A stretch of DNA of 64,000 nt from JASLCR01 sp036405235 (GCA_036405235.1 DASWYA010000001.1:1-64000), one strand, 5' to 3'. Positions 41,245 through 50,375 are shown, numbered from the stretch's first letter. Program-made: numbers and translations. Notes: generated by a model from the sequence alone, not told the origin.

Positions 41245-41853
41245 CTACTTGAAGCTGCGTATTTGATTAAACGGGAATATTCGTAGACTTACGGGTCCTA
41301 CGACATCATACAGCGGAATGTAGCCAAGACCGTTGCGTGAGTCGTACGAATAGCTATCTTGGCGGTGGTCGCCACTGACGAATAGAGTGCCTTCGGGTAC
41401 GATTTCGTTATTGAGAGTACCACTTGTTGGAGAGCCTGGTTCGCCATTGTTGTCATCGTCGGGATTAAAGCCGGCAGGATACTTCCCGTTGTAGACGGTA
41501 TACTTGCCGTTTGAAAGCGAAACTCTTTCACCTTCAAACGCAATCACACGTTTTACGATATATTCCTCTTTGCCTCTGCTTTCGTCAAACTTTGGATTTT
41601 TGAAGACAATAATCTGACCGCGCTCGGGTATATACGGCTTATTTTGGAGCTGTGACCATGTGACGGGCAGTCGATTCACGATGAGACGATCACCATCGTG
41701 CATTGTCACCTCCATGCTGCGTCCACTAACATTGAAGCTGCGGAATATAAATGTATTGATAAAAAGCGTACCAATGAGTACACACACAACAAAAATGACG
41801 ATGCCTAGGGCATCTTTAAAGTTTTGATGTCGGTCTAAAAAGCTTAATCGCAC
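41245..41853 (-). CDS. lepB: Signal peptidase I
   Basis: 202 aa from GTG 41853. One N-terminal membrane segment (about 15-37), then the nucleophile S46 in SGRSMEVTM and the general base Lys in YIVKRVIAFEGE, with the conserved box FVSGDHRQDSYSYDSRNGLG (usually GDNRxxSxDSR). Cleaves signal peptides outside the membrane. TACAAT (41865-41860) ends 6 nt before the GTG, implying a leaderless mRNA with GTG initiation; an in-frame TTG lies one codon upstream. Confidence 0.9.
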   Translation of the reverse strand: MRLSFLDRHQNFKDALGIVIFVVCVLIGTLFINTFIFRSFNVSGRSMEVTMHDGDRLIVNRLPVTWSQLQNKPYIPERGQIIVFKNPKFDESRGKEEYIVKRVIAFEGERVSLSNGKYTVYNGKYPAGFNPDDDNNGEPGSPTSGTLNNEIVPEGTLFVSGDHRQDSYSYDSRNGLGYIPLYDVVGPVSLRIFPFNQIRSFK

Positions 41854-41857
41854 CAAC

Positions 41858-41941
41858 CTATTGTACTACGAAACGAACTAAAAAGAGCTTGCTCTTTTTA
41901 GTGAGTGAGGACGCACAACAGCGAAGCTATTGTACTACGAA
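41858..41941. repeat. 15-bp direct repeats flanking a palindromic terminator
   Basis: CTATTGTACTACGAA occurs at 41858-41872 and again at 41927-41941. Between them ACTAAAAAGAGC (41877-41888), TT, GCTCTTTTTAGT (41891-41902) is a perfect 12-bp palindrome with A and T tracts (terminator). Read on the minus strand each repeat contains a TACAAT box; the left copy is the lepB -10, the right copy lies over the last codons of the upstream membrane protein. Confidence 0.75.
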
Positions 41942-43326
41942 GCTGGGCGTAGGGGCTTCTTTTTAGATATCTTTGGAGAATAGAGGCAACCGAGGGCTAA
42001 ACCAGCAATTGCCCATACGTGGAGAATGTTGGCGTTACCCGAGAAGAAGCAGCATTGTACCAGAAATCCAGCGATGATACTGATGAGTAGCCACTGCTTT
42101 TTCTTGGCGAGGGAAAAGAGAAGTAGGCCAAAGAACGTGAGTAGTGTGCCAAGTCCTACGATGCCGAGTTCTGCAAGTATCTCCAAATAGTAGTTGTTGA
42201 CAATGCTATTTGCCACATCGTCGCTTGTCTCTGTGACGCTTGCACCAAATCCACCGACACCGACACCGAATAGCACTGTACTTGCTGATTGACTCCAGAT
42301 TTTTAGGGCAGCTTGTGAAGTGGAGAGGCGTGAAGAAGTTGAAGATTCGACATAACCTGTGTCGGATTTCTTCTCTGATACTACTGCTCGTCCAGTAGTT
42401 TTTTCACTTTTTTGCTTGGCTGGGGTCGGCAGATTAATAATGCCAAGCGTGAGATGGCTAACACTTCGTCGCACGGCGTCTTGTCCGTCAATAGCGTCTT
42501 GCCTAAAGGAGGCAACTGTAAATATCAATCCAAGCGACACTAGTACGCTTACCCCCATGTTAGCGAATAGTACTGCAGATTGCTTCAAGTTAGGTCTTTT
42601 CAAGATAAGTAAAACTAACAGTGCCACGACAGCACCAATGATCGCTCCTCGGGAAAGTGTCAAAATGAGAAGTGAAAATGTGCCAAGAAAGCCAGCTACG
42701 AAAAGAGCATTTGGCTTTTTTGTTAATAATTTCCAAGCAAACCAGCAGATTGGAGCGATGAGTAGACTCCCAAAGAACTGTGGCTCGAGTGCAAATCCTG
42801 TTGGCCTAGCTATGCCAAATACACCACCCGTGTAAGCCTGAGGTAAGAGAGTGAGGCTCCTTGATAGGTCTGCCGTGTCGCCGATTATCTGAAATATTGC
42901 CCAGATTGCACTAAGAATTCCTACGGCAGCGACTACTTTAATAAGTGTTTCTTGTCTTTTCTTTAATTTTTGGTGATGTAACAGAATGGTACTGACGAAT
43001 GCCAGGATGACCCAGTTAAACGCTACGGTCACGAGTGCGCGAAAACTGTTTGGACTCCAAAGCATACTGAAGCTCGAGATGAGCGTAAACGCAAAAAGTG
43101 TGAGCCAGAGTGGTTGACGAGCAAAAACAGGTAGGTTCTTCCAGAGATTCCTGAGAGAAAATAATATACAGAGACCAACCGTGATGTAGAGCAGGGAAAT
43201 ATCGATATGGACACCGCTGACAATGCCAAGATTGACGAGGGGTTGATAGCTTAGCCATAAAAGAGCTAAAACAACCGTAAGAGATGTGTAGGATATGTGG
43301 CGTAGGGAGTAGTGATGACTCTTCAT
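41935..43326 (-). CDS. O-antigen ligase / polymerase-like membrane protein
   Basis: 463 aa from ATG 43326 (MKSHHYSLRHISYT). Ten or more membrane segments with one long extracytoplasmic loop (about 270-360) and the LILTLSRGAIIGAV core typical of the Wzy_C superfamily (O-antigen ligases, polysaccharide polymerases, some teichuronic or S-layer glycosylation ligases). Substrate unknown. CACAAT (43339-43334) ends 7 nt before the ATG. It lies beside an LCP ligase, signal peptidase and HtrA, so a role in building surface glycans fits. Confidence 0.75.
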   Translation of the reverse strand: MKSHHYSLRHISYTSLTVVLALLWLSYQPLVNLGIVSGVHIDISLLYITVGLCILFSLRNLWKNLPVFARQPLWLTLFAFTLISSFSMLWSPNSFRALVTVAFNWVILAFVSTILLHHQKLKKRQETLIKVVAAVGILSAIWAIFQIIGDTADLSRSLTLLPQAYTGGVFGIARPTGFALEPQFFGSLLIAPICWFAWKLLTKKPNALFVAGFLGTFSLLILTLSRGAIIGAVVALLVLLILKRPNLKQSAVLFANMGVSVLVSLGLIFTVASFRQDAIDGQDAVRRSVSHLTLGIINLPTPAKQKSEKTTGRAVVSEKKSDTGYVESSTSSRLSTSQAALKIWSQSASTVLFGVGVGGFGASVTETSDDVANSIVNNYYLEILAELGIVGLGTLLTFFGLLLFSLAKKKQWLLISIIAGFLVQCCFFSGNANILHVWAIAGLALGCLYSPKISKKKPLRPAS

Positions 43327-43414
43327 AGGTACTATTGTGGCGACGTACGAGTAAAAATACAACACGCTTATGTTTTATTACCAAGATGGATCTTGTATAG
43401 TAGGTAGAGCATTT

Positions 43415-45037
43415 ATGACAAAAAAACCTGCGAGTATTGATGGTTTCGTGTCGCGATCTTCGAGTCGCCCTCTTGGAGACATTCATAGATCGTCCCTCGG
43501 CCGCTTTGACAGCAAGACGACTATCGAGCATGGAGAAGGTACGAAGCGACCGATTACTACAGCTGATCTAACTCCTCCTCGGAAGTCTGTCTCGCGCAGT
43601 GAGATAGATGAGTCGCTGAAAGATATTGAGGATGAAGATACTGTAAAACCGCGTCGGGGACTCTTCCGTCGTAAGCCAAAGCAGCCGAAGTCACGCCGTC
43701 GTAAGATTATTGGCTGGATTGTTAAGCTACTCCTTATCATCGCAATTCTAGTAGGAGCGTATGTTGGTATTAAAGCCATCATGGCAAGCACAGCAGTGTT
43801 TAAGGGGAATTTCTTTGGAATCTTCCAGAGCAAGCCGCTTGAGATGGATGAAAATGGGCGTACGAATGTACTGGTATTTGGTACGTCGGGTAGCGTGGAA
43901 GACAATCGCCATAAAGGAGCAGACTTGACTGACACGCTCATGGTACTTAGTATTGATCAGAACAAGAAAAATGCATATATGGTGAGCTTGCCACGTGATC
44001 TGTATGTTCAATATGATGGCCGAGCATGCCCTGAAGGCTATCAAGGCAAGATCAACTCAATGTATGATTGCTATTCTGAACAGGGTAAAAACGATGAAGC
44101 GGGCGCTAAGGCGCTTCAGAAGAAAGTAAAACAAGTTACTGGCCTTACATTGCAGTATTATGCTCACGTCAACTGGGCAGTAGTAACAAGCGCTATTAAG
44201 GCTGTAGGTGGTGTAGATGTCGAAGTCAAAGGTAATGGACCTTGTTCACCGTACGGATACCCAGATGGCAGTGTCGTGGATTACAACATGAAGATCAACT
44301 TTAAGCCAGGCGTTCATCATATGAACGCGGATGAGGCACTGAGATTCTCACGTGCTCGTAGCGCTAATCCAAATGGGGTAAACTGCGGACTTGCGCGTGG
44401 TGACTTTGATCGACAGATAAATCAGCAGAAGGTTCTTGTGGCGCTTCGTAAAAAAGCAGCGAGCGGTGAGACGTTGACAAACCTTGGAAAAGTGACAGGC
44501 CTCATCGATGCGCTTGGGCAAAATCTTCGAACCAATTTTGACACTAGCGAGATACAAACTCTTATGAGACTTGCTAAGGATATCCCAACTGAAAAGATTG
44601 TCTCGATTGACTTGGTCGATAAAGAAAATGCGGTGATAGCTTCAAGTAATATTGTTGGCAGTACTCAGTCTCCAGTTGCGGGGATGTATGAATACTCAGG
44701 TATAAAGGCATACATCAAAAAGAAAATTAACAGCAATGACATTACCCGTGAAGGTGCGAATGTCGCTCTCTTTAACGGCAGTGGTGCCGAAGGGTATGCA
44801 AAGAAGAGGCAGACAGCACTCGAGAAGCAAGGATTTACGGTCACAACTGTTGATAATGCGCCTGCCGGAAAATACTCATCCGTGCAGTTGTATGATTTAA
44901 GCGATGGCGACAAGCCAAAGACAAAGGCGAAACTCGAAGGCTTCTACAGCGTGAAAGCAAAGAAAACTTCACCACCCGTTATTGTTCCTCTCGATACTGA
45001 TTTTGTCGTGATTTATGGTAAAGCAGTGGCGTATTAG
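43415..45037 (+). CDS. LytR-CpsA-Psr (LCP) family glycopolymer transferase
   Basis: 540 aa from ATG 43415 (MTKKPASIDGF). A cytoplasmic basic N-terminus of about 95 residues, one membrane segment (about 98-122), the LCP domain (about 145-390) with DLTDTLMVLSID, SLPRDLYV and the Arg-rich RFSRAR...GDFDRQINQQ phosphate-binding loop, and a LytR_C domain (about 440-520, VALFNGSGAEGYAKKRQTALEKQGF). LCP enzymes attach lipid-linked glycopolymers to peptidoglycan. A TATAGT box (43396-43401) lies 13 nt upstream of the ATG. Divergent from the Wzy-like gene. Confidence 0.88.
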   Translation: MTKKPASIDGFVSRSSSRPLGDIHRSSLGRFDSKTTIEHGEGTKRPITTADLTPPRKSVSRSEIDESLKDIEDEDTVKPRRGLFRRKPKQPKSRRRKIIGWIVKLLLIIAILVGAYVGIKAIMASTAVFKGNFFGIFQSKPLEMDENGRTNVLVFGTSGSVEDNRHKGADLTDTLMVLSIDQNKKNAYMVSLPRDLYVQYDGRACPEGYQGKINSMYDCYSEQGKNDEAGAKALQKKVKQVTGLTLQYYAHVNWAVVTSAIKAVGGVDVEVKGNGPCSPYGYPDGSVVDYNMKINFKPGVHHMNADEALRFSRARSANPNGVNCGLARGDFDRQINQQKVLVALRKKAASGETLTNLGKVTGLIDALGQNLRTNFDTSEIQTLMRLAKDIPTEKIVSIDLVDKENAVIASSNIVGSTQSPVAGMYEYSGIKAYIKKKINSNDITREGANVALFNGSGAEGYAKKRQTALEKQGFTVTTVDNAPAGKYSSVQLYDLSDGDKPKTKAKLEGFYSVKAKKTSPPVIVPLDTDFVVIYGKAVAY

Positions 45038-45079
45038 CTTATTCCTACCCAGTTACTCGTGCTATAATAAGTAGGAATT

Positions 45080-45856
45080 ATGGAGTTTTTACGTCCGTCA
45101 CGTCGTCGAACAATGCTCAGTGAGACGATCTATGTCATCTTAAACGTGCTTATGGCCGGAGCGATTCTTGGCGTTGTCTTGGCAGTTGAGTCACCACTGC
45201 CTGCTCTTGGGCTAGTGCTCCTCAGCAAATGGCGTATCTTTGCTGTTAGACCACAGCATTGGTATGCAAATCTTACCTCAAATCTTGTAGATATTATTGT
45301 GAGTGTTAGCTTTGTAATATGGCTTTACCTGGCGAGTGGTGCATTGTCGGCGCAGATAGCGCTGACACTTTTCTACATCGCTTGGCTGCTTTTCCTAAAG
45401 CCACAATCGAAACGAGTATATATTGTCCTGCAAGCTGGAGTTGGAGTGTTTGTCGGAGTGACGGCGCTTATGCATGTTTCATACGACTGGTATGCATCAC
45501 CGGTAGTCCTGCTTATGTGGCTAATCGGATACAGTGCTGCTCGTCACGTACTGCTTGCATATAAAGAAGCACATTTTGCTTTGCTTAGTCTAATCTGGGG
45601 CTTGATTCTTGCTGAGGTTGGGTGGCTTTTGTATCACTGGAATTTTGCATACCATCTCGGCTTTGCAGGCAAGTTGCAGATCTCTCAAGCCGCAATTGTT
45701 GTTACGCTGCTTTGTTTCTTAGCCGAACGTGCCTATGCTAGCTACCACTATCATCAAACTATTCGCTTAAACGATATTCTGCTGCCGCTTCTTCTTACGG
45801 TAGGTACAATAGGGATGCTGCTTACGGTTTTTGGAGGAATAAAAGGGGGGATATAG
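45080..45856 (+). CDS. Polytopic membrane protein of unknown function
   Basis: 258 aa, seven or eight membrane segments with short loops and a few His/Trp residues near the membrane. No family recognised. The basic N-terminus RPSRRRTM suggests the N-terminus is cytoplasmic. TATAAT at about 45063 is 11 nt before the ATG. The htrA-like gene starts 6 nt after the stop, so the two are probably one operon. Confidence 0.6.
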   Translation: MEFLRPSRRRTMLSETIYVILNVLMAGAILGVVLAVESPLPALGLVLLSKWRIFAVRPQHWYANLTSNLVDIIVSVSFVIWLYLASGALSAQIALTLFYIAWLLFLKPQSKRVYIVLQAGVGVFVGVTALMHVSYDWYASPVVLLMWLIGYSAARHVLLAYKEAHFALLSLIWGLILAEVGWLLYHWNFAYHLGFAGKLQISQAAIVVTLLCFLAERAYASYHYHQTIRLNDILLPLLLTVGTIGMLLTVFGGIKGGI

Positions 45857-45862
45857 CCACAT

Positions 45863-47032
45863 ATGGATGAAAAAGACGTTCAATTAGAGCATAATAAAGT
45901 TTCAGTTTCGGAGTCACATCACCCTGCGCATGCGGGGAAAATCATTGGTATTATTGCGCTCGTTGCGCTATGTTTCAGCGTTGCTTACGGTGGTACATTG
46001 CTTGCTAATCGATCAAATGGATCTAGGGAAAATGTTTCATTTGATGTGGTGAAAGATGATGGAAACATAGTAGTGAGTGAAAGTGAAAAGGATCTCGCCT
46101 CACTGGTAGAAAAAGTTTCGCCAAGTGTTGTTTCGATTGTGACGACGAGTGCTTCAAATGATCCAGAGTATGAGCTTCAAGGGGCTGGGACAGGGGTAAT
46201 TGTGAGCAAAAATGGTTATATTATCACGAATAAGCATGTTGTAGATGGCGTGAGTCGTGCTACTGTGCTAATGTCTGATGGAAAAAGCTATGAAAATGTA
46301 AAAGTGATAGGAGCTGATCCGCTTAATGACATTGCTTTCTTAAAAATAGATGGAGTTTCTGATCTCCCACCCCTCACTATTGGCGATTCAAAGACGGTGC
46401 GAGTAGGGCAAAGTGTCTTTGCGATTGGTAATGCTCTTGGGCAATATCAAAATTCTGTGACGACAGGGATCATATCTGGACTGGGCCGTCCGGTTTTGGC
46501 AAGTACAAATGGAACATCAAATGACGTAGAGAGTCTTAACGATCTCATACAGACTGATGCGGCTATCAACTCGGGCAACTCAGGTGGCCCGCTACTAAAT
46601 GTAAAAGGTCAAGTGATTGGTATAAATACGGCTATTGCCCAAGATGCCCAGGGGATTGGTTTCGCTATCCCGATTGGTGCGGCAAAAGGCATGCTCAAAC
46701 GCGTCCTAGCGACTGGTAAAGTAGAGCGGCCAGTTATTGGCGTTCAATATGTGTCTATTACGCCAGAGGCCAAGCTCGCGTACGGCCTGTCAGCTGATCA
46801 CGGCGATTATGTTAGATCTTCATCTGGCTCTGGAGTGAAGGCTGGCAGTCCTGCAGCCAAAGCTGGGATTAAAGATAAGGATATCATCACTAAGGTGAAT
46901 GGGCAAAAGGTAGGAGCTGGTAAAAGTACTTCTACGTTGGTGGGCGAATTTCAGCCTGGCGACACAATTACCCTGACTATTTTACGCGGTGATAGGACTT
47001 TTGATGTGAAAGTCACGCTCAAAGCTTACTGA
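45863..47032 (+). CDS. HtrA/DegP-type serine protease, membrane-anchored
   Basis: 389 aa. One membrane segment at about 26-46, protease domain with the triad H125 (TNKHVVDG), D156 (NDIAFLKI) and S240 (GNSGGPLL), then a single PDZ domain (about 295-385, GSPAAKAGIKDKDIITKVNGQKV). Envelope quality-control protease acting outside the membrane. It follows a membrane-protein gene by 6 nt, so its expression is coupled. DegS-like arrangement (anchor + one PDZ). Confidence 0.92.
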   Translation: MDEKDVQLEHNKVSVSESHHPAHAGKIIGIIALVALCFSVAYGGTLLANRSNGSRENVSFDVVKDDGNIVVSESEKDLASLVEKVSPSVVSIVTTSASNDPEYELQGAGTGVIVSKNGYIITNKHVVDGVSRATVLMSDGKSYENVKVIGADPLNDIAFLKIDGVSDLPPLTIGDSKTVRVGQSVFAIGNALGQYQNSVTTGIISGLGRPVLASTNGTSNDVESLNDLIQTDAAINSGNSGGPLLNVKGQVIGINTAIAQDAQGIGFAIPIGAAKGMLKRVLATGKVERPVIGVQYVSITPEAKLAYGLSADHGDYVRSSSGSGVKAGSPAAKAGIKDKDIITKVNGQKVGAGKSTSTLVGEFQPGDTITLTILRGDRTFDVKVTLKAY

Positions 47033-47038
47033 CCCCGG

Positions 47039-47872
47039 TTAATGCAATTTAAAGGTTGTTGCGTACTCAAGTTGATCAACTTTTAGAAAGCCGTTTTCCC
47101 GAGCGATTTTTTCAATCTCACTCCATTGACGCGGATCAGCCTCAAAAATAGCAATCCCACCTTTACGCATTCGGTGAGATAGCTCTTCAAAACATCGCTG
47201 AATTACCGATAAGCCTTTCTTGCTGGCAAAGAGTGCTTCCGGGGGTTCGTGGCGTAGCTCTGGGGAATTGGAGCTCCAGCTCTCATCAACGTAGGGGAGG
47301 TTGGCAAGGACAATATCTGGCGAAAAAGGATAATTACTCAAGAGGTCAGACTGTAGGGTTTGTGCTTCGGCATCGAGTGCGGCTGCATTCTTCTCGGCAA
47401 CCTGCAGAGCTGTCTTGCTAGTGTCCAAGAGGGTCACGTCGAGTTCTGGATAGAGCAGTTTTGCGCTGATGCCGAGACAGCCGCTACCAGTGCCTATGTC
47501 TACGAGACGTTTCGTGGTCGCCATAGCGGGTAGCTCCATAGTAGTCGGCATTATTTTGCGTAGTAGAGTGAGCATTTCCTCTGACTCTGGTCGAGGTATG
47601 AGCACATGCGGCGTGATCTTAAAGAGGTGGCCGTAGAATTCCTTATGCCCCACGATATAAGCAACTGGTACACGGTCAAGTCTGAGGTCCAGTCTGGCAT
47701 TGGCGATCTCCTCAAGTCGCAGATCGATCTCATCTGCAGGATGTGCGTGCACGTATGTGCGTTTTTCTCTTAGGGTATGCGCTAAAATAATCTCAGCATC
47801 AAGCCGCGGGGAAGCTATCCCTGCTTGCACAAGCTGTTCTGTTGCCTCTGATAGCCATCCGCCGATAGTCAT
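47039..47872 (-). CDS. prmC: Release-factor glutamine methyltransferase
   Basis: 277 aa from ATG 47872 (MTIGGWLSEATEQL). Methylates the Gln of the GGQ loop in release factors. N-terminal helical domain and SAM-binding motif DIGTGSGCLGIS. The substrate motif NPPY reads NLPY (VLANLPYVDES), an unusual but not unique change. TACTAT (47884-47879) ends 6 nt before the ATG. Its substrate RF1 is encoded by prfA 500 bp away on the same strand. Confidence 0.88.
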   Translation of the reverse strand: MTIGGWLSEATEQLVQAGIASPRLDAEIILAHTLREKRTYVHAHPADEIDLRLEEIANARLDLRLDRVPVAYIVGHKEFYGHLFKITPHVLIPRPESEEMLTLLRKIMPTTMELPAMATTKRLVDIGTGSGCLGISAKLLYPELDVTLLDTSKTALQVAEKNAAALDAEAQTLQSDLLSNYPFSPDIVLANLPYVDESWSSNSPELRHEPPEALFASKKGLSVIQRCFEELSHRMRKGGIAIFEADPRQWSEIEKIARENGFLKVDQLEYATTFKLH

Positions 47873-47912
47873 ATGTCTATAGTATCTCATGTGTTGCACA
47901 ATATGCAAAATA

Positions 47913-47941
47913 TTGACAAATAAGCTTAACTATGATAATAT
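47913..47941 (+). promoter_or_regulatory. Consensus promoter of the lipoprotein gene, leaderless
   Basis: TTGACA (47913-47918), 17-nt spacer, TAATAT (47936-47941); the ATG at 47948 is 6 nt after the -10 box, at the expected transcription start. Confidence 0.85.
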
Positions 47942-47947
47942 CAAGCT

Positions 47948-48364
47948 ATGAATACGAACGGCAACAAGCTACATAGCAAAGAAATGCTTATCGCAGGAAC
48001 AACACTGCTTGCTTTAGGTGCTGCTGGCTGTAGTGCTGCAGATGCTAAGCCTGAACGAGGCGAGCTGAATGAGAATATTACCTCAGTGAAACTTGATTCT
48101 GGCGCAAATGTTCGTGAGACTCCGTCTAAAATAGACGTAGATGGAGGAACTAGAGGTAATTTATTGACACAGCTTCCAGAATCTATAGTAGTGGATACCG
48201 AAGGTGGTGTTCATACACACGATGACAATAACGGTACTTGGTATAGTGTGTCTGTTGAAGAACTTTCTGAAAAAGTTGACCCCGAGACAGCAAAAGAGTT
48301 GAAAAAAGATGACGATGGCCAGGTGTGGATCAATGACGATCGTGCTACGCCTGAGTACAAGTAA
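47948..48364 (+). CDS. Putative lipoprotein with SH3-like region
   Basis: 138 aa. Signal peptide ending in the lipobox LGAAGC (Cys about residue 28), so probably lipid-anchored. The following KLDSGANVRETPSKIDVDGGTRGNLLTQL...WYSV reads like a bacterial SH3 domain (NVRxxP). The C-terminus is acidic. The perfect TTGACA-17-TAATAT promoter is placed so that transcription begins at the ATG itself, the clearest leaderless case in the window. Confidence 0.7.
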   Translation: MNTNGNKLHSKEMLIAGTTLLALGAAGCSAADAKPERGELNENITSVKLDSGANVRETPSKIDVDGGTRGNLLTQLPESIVVDTEGGVHTHDDNNGTWYSVSVEELSEKVDPETAKELKKDDDGQVWINDDRATPEYK

Positions 48365-48391
48365 AATACTTATACCTAAAGGTAGCTAATT

Positions 48392-49459
48392 TTACTCAGC
48401 GTTTTGTGCTTTGAGTTCGCGCTCATATGCAGCGAGCTGTTCTACGAGATCATCAATATCACCATTCATTGCTTGTGGTATGCCAGAGCGTGAGTAGCCA
48501 ATTCGATGGTCGGTAATACGGTCTTGTGGATAGTTGTACGTGCGGATTTTTTCCGAACGGTCACCTGAGCCGATGAGCGAGCGGCGTTCGGCGGTGAGTT
48601 TTGCTTGCTCTTCGTCGAGCTTAATTTGTAGAAGTCGTGAGCGTAGAACACTCATGGCTTTTTCTTTATTTTTGAGCTGTGATTTCTCGTCCTGATTACT
48701 TACTACTAGGCCGGATGGCATGTGAGTAATGCGCACGGCTGAGTCGGTGGTGTTAACGCTTTGCCCGCCGTGACCGGATGCACGGAAAATATCAATACGT
48801 AGGTCGTTTGGATTGATCTCTATATCGGTTTCTTCGGCTTCAGGAAGAACAGCAACAGTAGCAGTTGATGTATGAATGCGACCTTGGCTCTCAGTAGCTG
48901 GCACGCGCTGCACACGGTGTACGCCGGACTCAAACTTGAAGGTCGCGTACGAACTATCGCCCTTAACTTCGAAAATTACTTCCTTATAACCGCCGTTATC
49001 AGAGCGGTTTTCACTCATAAGGTCGGTTTTGAAGCTGTGTGATTCGCAGTAGCGTAAATACATCCGGTAGAGGTCGCCTGCGAAAATAGCTGCTTCGTCG
49101 CCGCCTGCACCAGCACGGATTTCTATGATGACATTTTTCTCGTCGTTTGGATCTTTTGGAGTCAGGAGAATAAAGAGTTCTTCATCGAGTGAATCAAGTT
49201 TTTGTTCAAGCTCCGGGATTTCCATTTTAGCGAGCTCTGCTAGTTCGTCTCCGCCGCCTGATAGTTCTTTGGCCTCACGCAGCTGCTTTTCGAGAGAGTC
49301 ACGCAAGCTCGCTTTCTCGATAAGTGCTTCAAGTTCTGAAAGACGACGATTTTTGCTACTAAACTCAGGGTCATTGAAAGCATCTGGGCGTGATAAAAAG
49401 TCCATCAGCTCAGTTTTTTCGTTTTCAAGTTCGGTGATGTTGAGATTGATTTTCGGCAT
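48392..49459 (-). CDS. prfA: Peptide chain release factor 1
   Basis: 355 aa. Reads UAA and UAG stops. GGQ motif in SGHGGQSVNTTDSAVRITH and the codon-recognition region in domain 2 (ATESQGRIHTSTATVAVLPE; the PxT-type loop lies close by). TATACT on the minus strand ends 10 nt before the ATG. UGA also ends genes in this window (for example the LPATG gene at 5360), so a release factor 2 should exist elsewhere. Confidence 0.95.
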   Translation of the reverse strand: MPKINLNITELENEKTELMDFLSRPDAFNDPEFSSKNRRLSELEALIEKASLRDSLEKQLREAKELSGGGDELAELAKMEIPELEQKLDSLDEELFILLTPKDPNDEKNVIIEIRAGAGGDEAAIFAGDLYRMYLRYCESHSFKTDLMSENRSDNGGYKEVIFEVKGDSSYATFKFESGVHRVQRVPATESQGRIHTSTATVAVLPEAEETDIEINPNDLRIDIFRASGHGGQSVNTTDSAVRITHMPSGLVVSNQDEKSQLKNKEKAMSVLRSRLLQIKLDEEQAKLTAERRSLIGSGDRSEKIRTYNYPQDRITDHRIGYSRSGIPQAMNGDIDDLVEQLAAYERELKAQNAE

Positions 49460-49519
49460 GCTATTGTCTAGTATACGCTATTAACGAGCGAAATAACAGG
49501 GGTAGAATTTCAATGTATA

Positions 49520-49957
49520 TTACGCCGTCTTGCTTTGGCGAGCTATTCTCTTAGTGTGAATGATATTGAGGTAGATAGACGCTCCGACAAGGATTCCTAG
49601 TGCTAGAAGCAGCTCTGTAGACGGGAAGGTGTCTGTATGGACACTTGGTGCTAAGTTTGCGATGCCTTGGTTTAGAGCTAGCCACAGACCGAGAAGAGGT
49701 GCTAGGAGTCCGACAAAAATGAGACCAAAGATGACATTAAGCGTATAAAGCCATTTTGGGTACATTGCAGCTCTATCAGTTGGAAGCAAGGATGCAACAA
49801 CCGCGCTAATAAAAATTGGACTGACGAATAGGGGTATATAAGTGATTAGATCTACATTCGTGAATAAGACGACGTCAAGAATGAGTAAGATTGGCACTGA
49901 GAAAACACTAACTGAGTGAAGAAAGAGAGAGGTGCTAAGATTGCTTCCTGATTTCAT
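49520..49957 (-). CDS. Small four-helix membrane protein of unknown function
   Basis: 145 aa from ATG 49957 (MKSGSNLSTSLF), four membrane segments. No family recognised. TATAGT (49969-49964) ends 6 nt before the ATG, fixing this start over upstream in-frame codons and implying a leaderless mRNA. It lies between rpmE and prfA on the same strand. Confidence 0.6.
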   Translation of the reverse strand: MKSGSNLSTSLFLHSVSVFSVPILLILDVVLFTNVDLITYIPLFVSPIFISAVVASLLPTDRAAMYPKWLYTLNVIFGLIFVGLLAPLLGLWLALNQGIANLAPSVHTDTFPSTELLLALGILVGASIYLNIIHTKRIARQSKTA

Positions 49958-50016
49958 GCCTCTACTATAACAAATCACCGCCTATAATGGCGGTGATTGC
50001 TCGAGAAAAAGTCGAA

Positions 50017-50337
50017 CTATTTGTCGCTTTTCTTGGCTTTCTGAGCGGCTTTCTTCTTTGCCTTGTTGGCAAGTTCTTGCTTGCGAGCTTCTGCCGCGGC
50101 AAACTTTGCCTTGAAGCGGTCGACACGACCTTCAGTGTCGATGATCTTTTCTTCACCAGTAAAGAACGGGTGAGAAGCGGAAGAGATGTGCACCTTCACG
50201 AGTGGATAGGTATTACCATCTTCCCATTTGATAGTGTCGTCCGTAGCGGCTGTGCTCTGCGTTAAAAACGCAAAACCCGCTTGATCGTCGCTAAATACGA
50301 CAGGACGGTAGTTTTGTGGGTGAATACTGCTTTTCAT
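50017..50337 (-). CDS. rpmE: 50S ribosomal protein L31 (type B-like, zinc-free)
   Basis: 106 aa. MKSSIHPQNYRPVVFSDDQAGFAFLTQST and SSASHPFFTGEEKIIDTEGRVDRFKAKF identify L31. There is no CxxC zinc site, as in type B (C-minus) L31. A Lys/Ala-rich tail of about 25 residues is added at the end (KQELANKAKKKAAQKAKKSDK). Promoter TTGACT (50375-50370), 17 nt, TACAAT (50352-50347), with the -10 box 9 nt from the ATG. Confidence 0.9.
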   Translation of the reverse strand: MKSSIHPQNYRPVVFSDDQAGFAFLTQSTAATDDTIKWEDGNTYPLVKVHISSASHPFFTGEEKIIDTEGRVDRFKAKFAAAEARKQELANKAKKKAAQKAKKSDK

Positions 50338-50346
50338 AACCGTACA

Positions 50347-50375
50347 ATTGTACCTGTTATTGCTCTTAGAGTCAA
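50347..50375 (-). promoter_or_regulatory. Promoter of rpmE
   Basis: Minus strand TTGACT (50375-50370), 17-nt spacer, TACAAT (50352-50347) within the palindrome TACAATTGTA. Confidence 0.8.
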
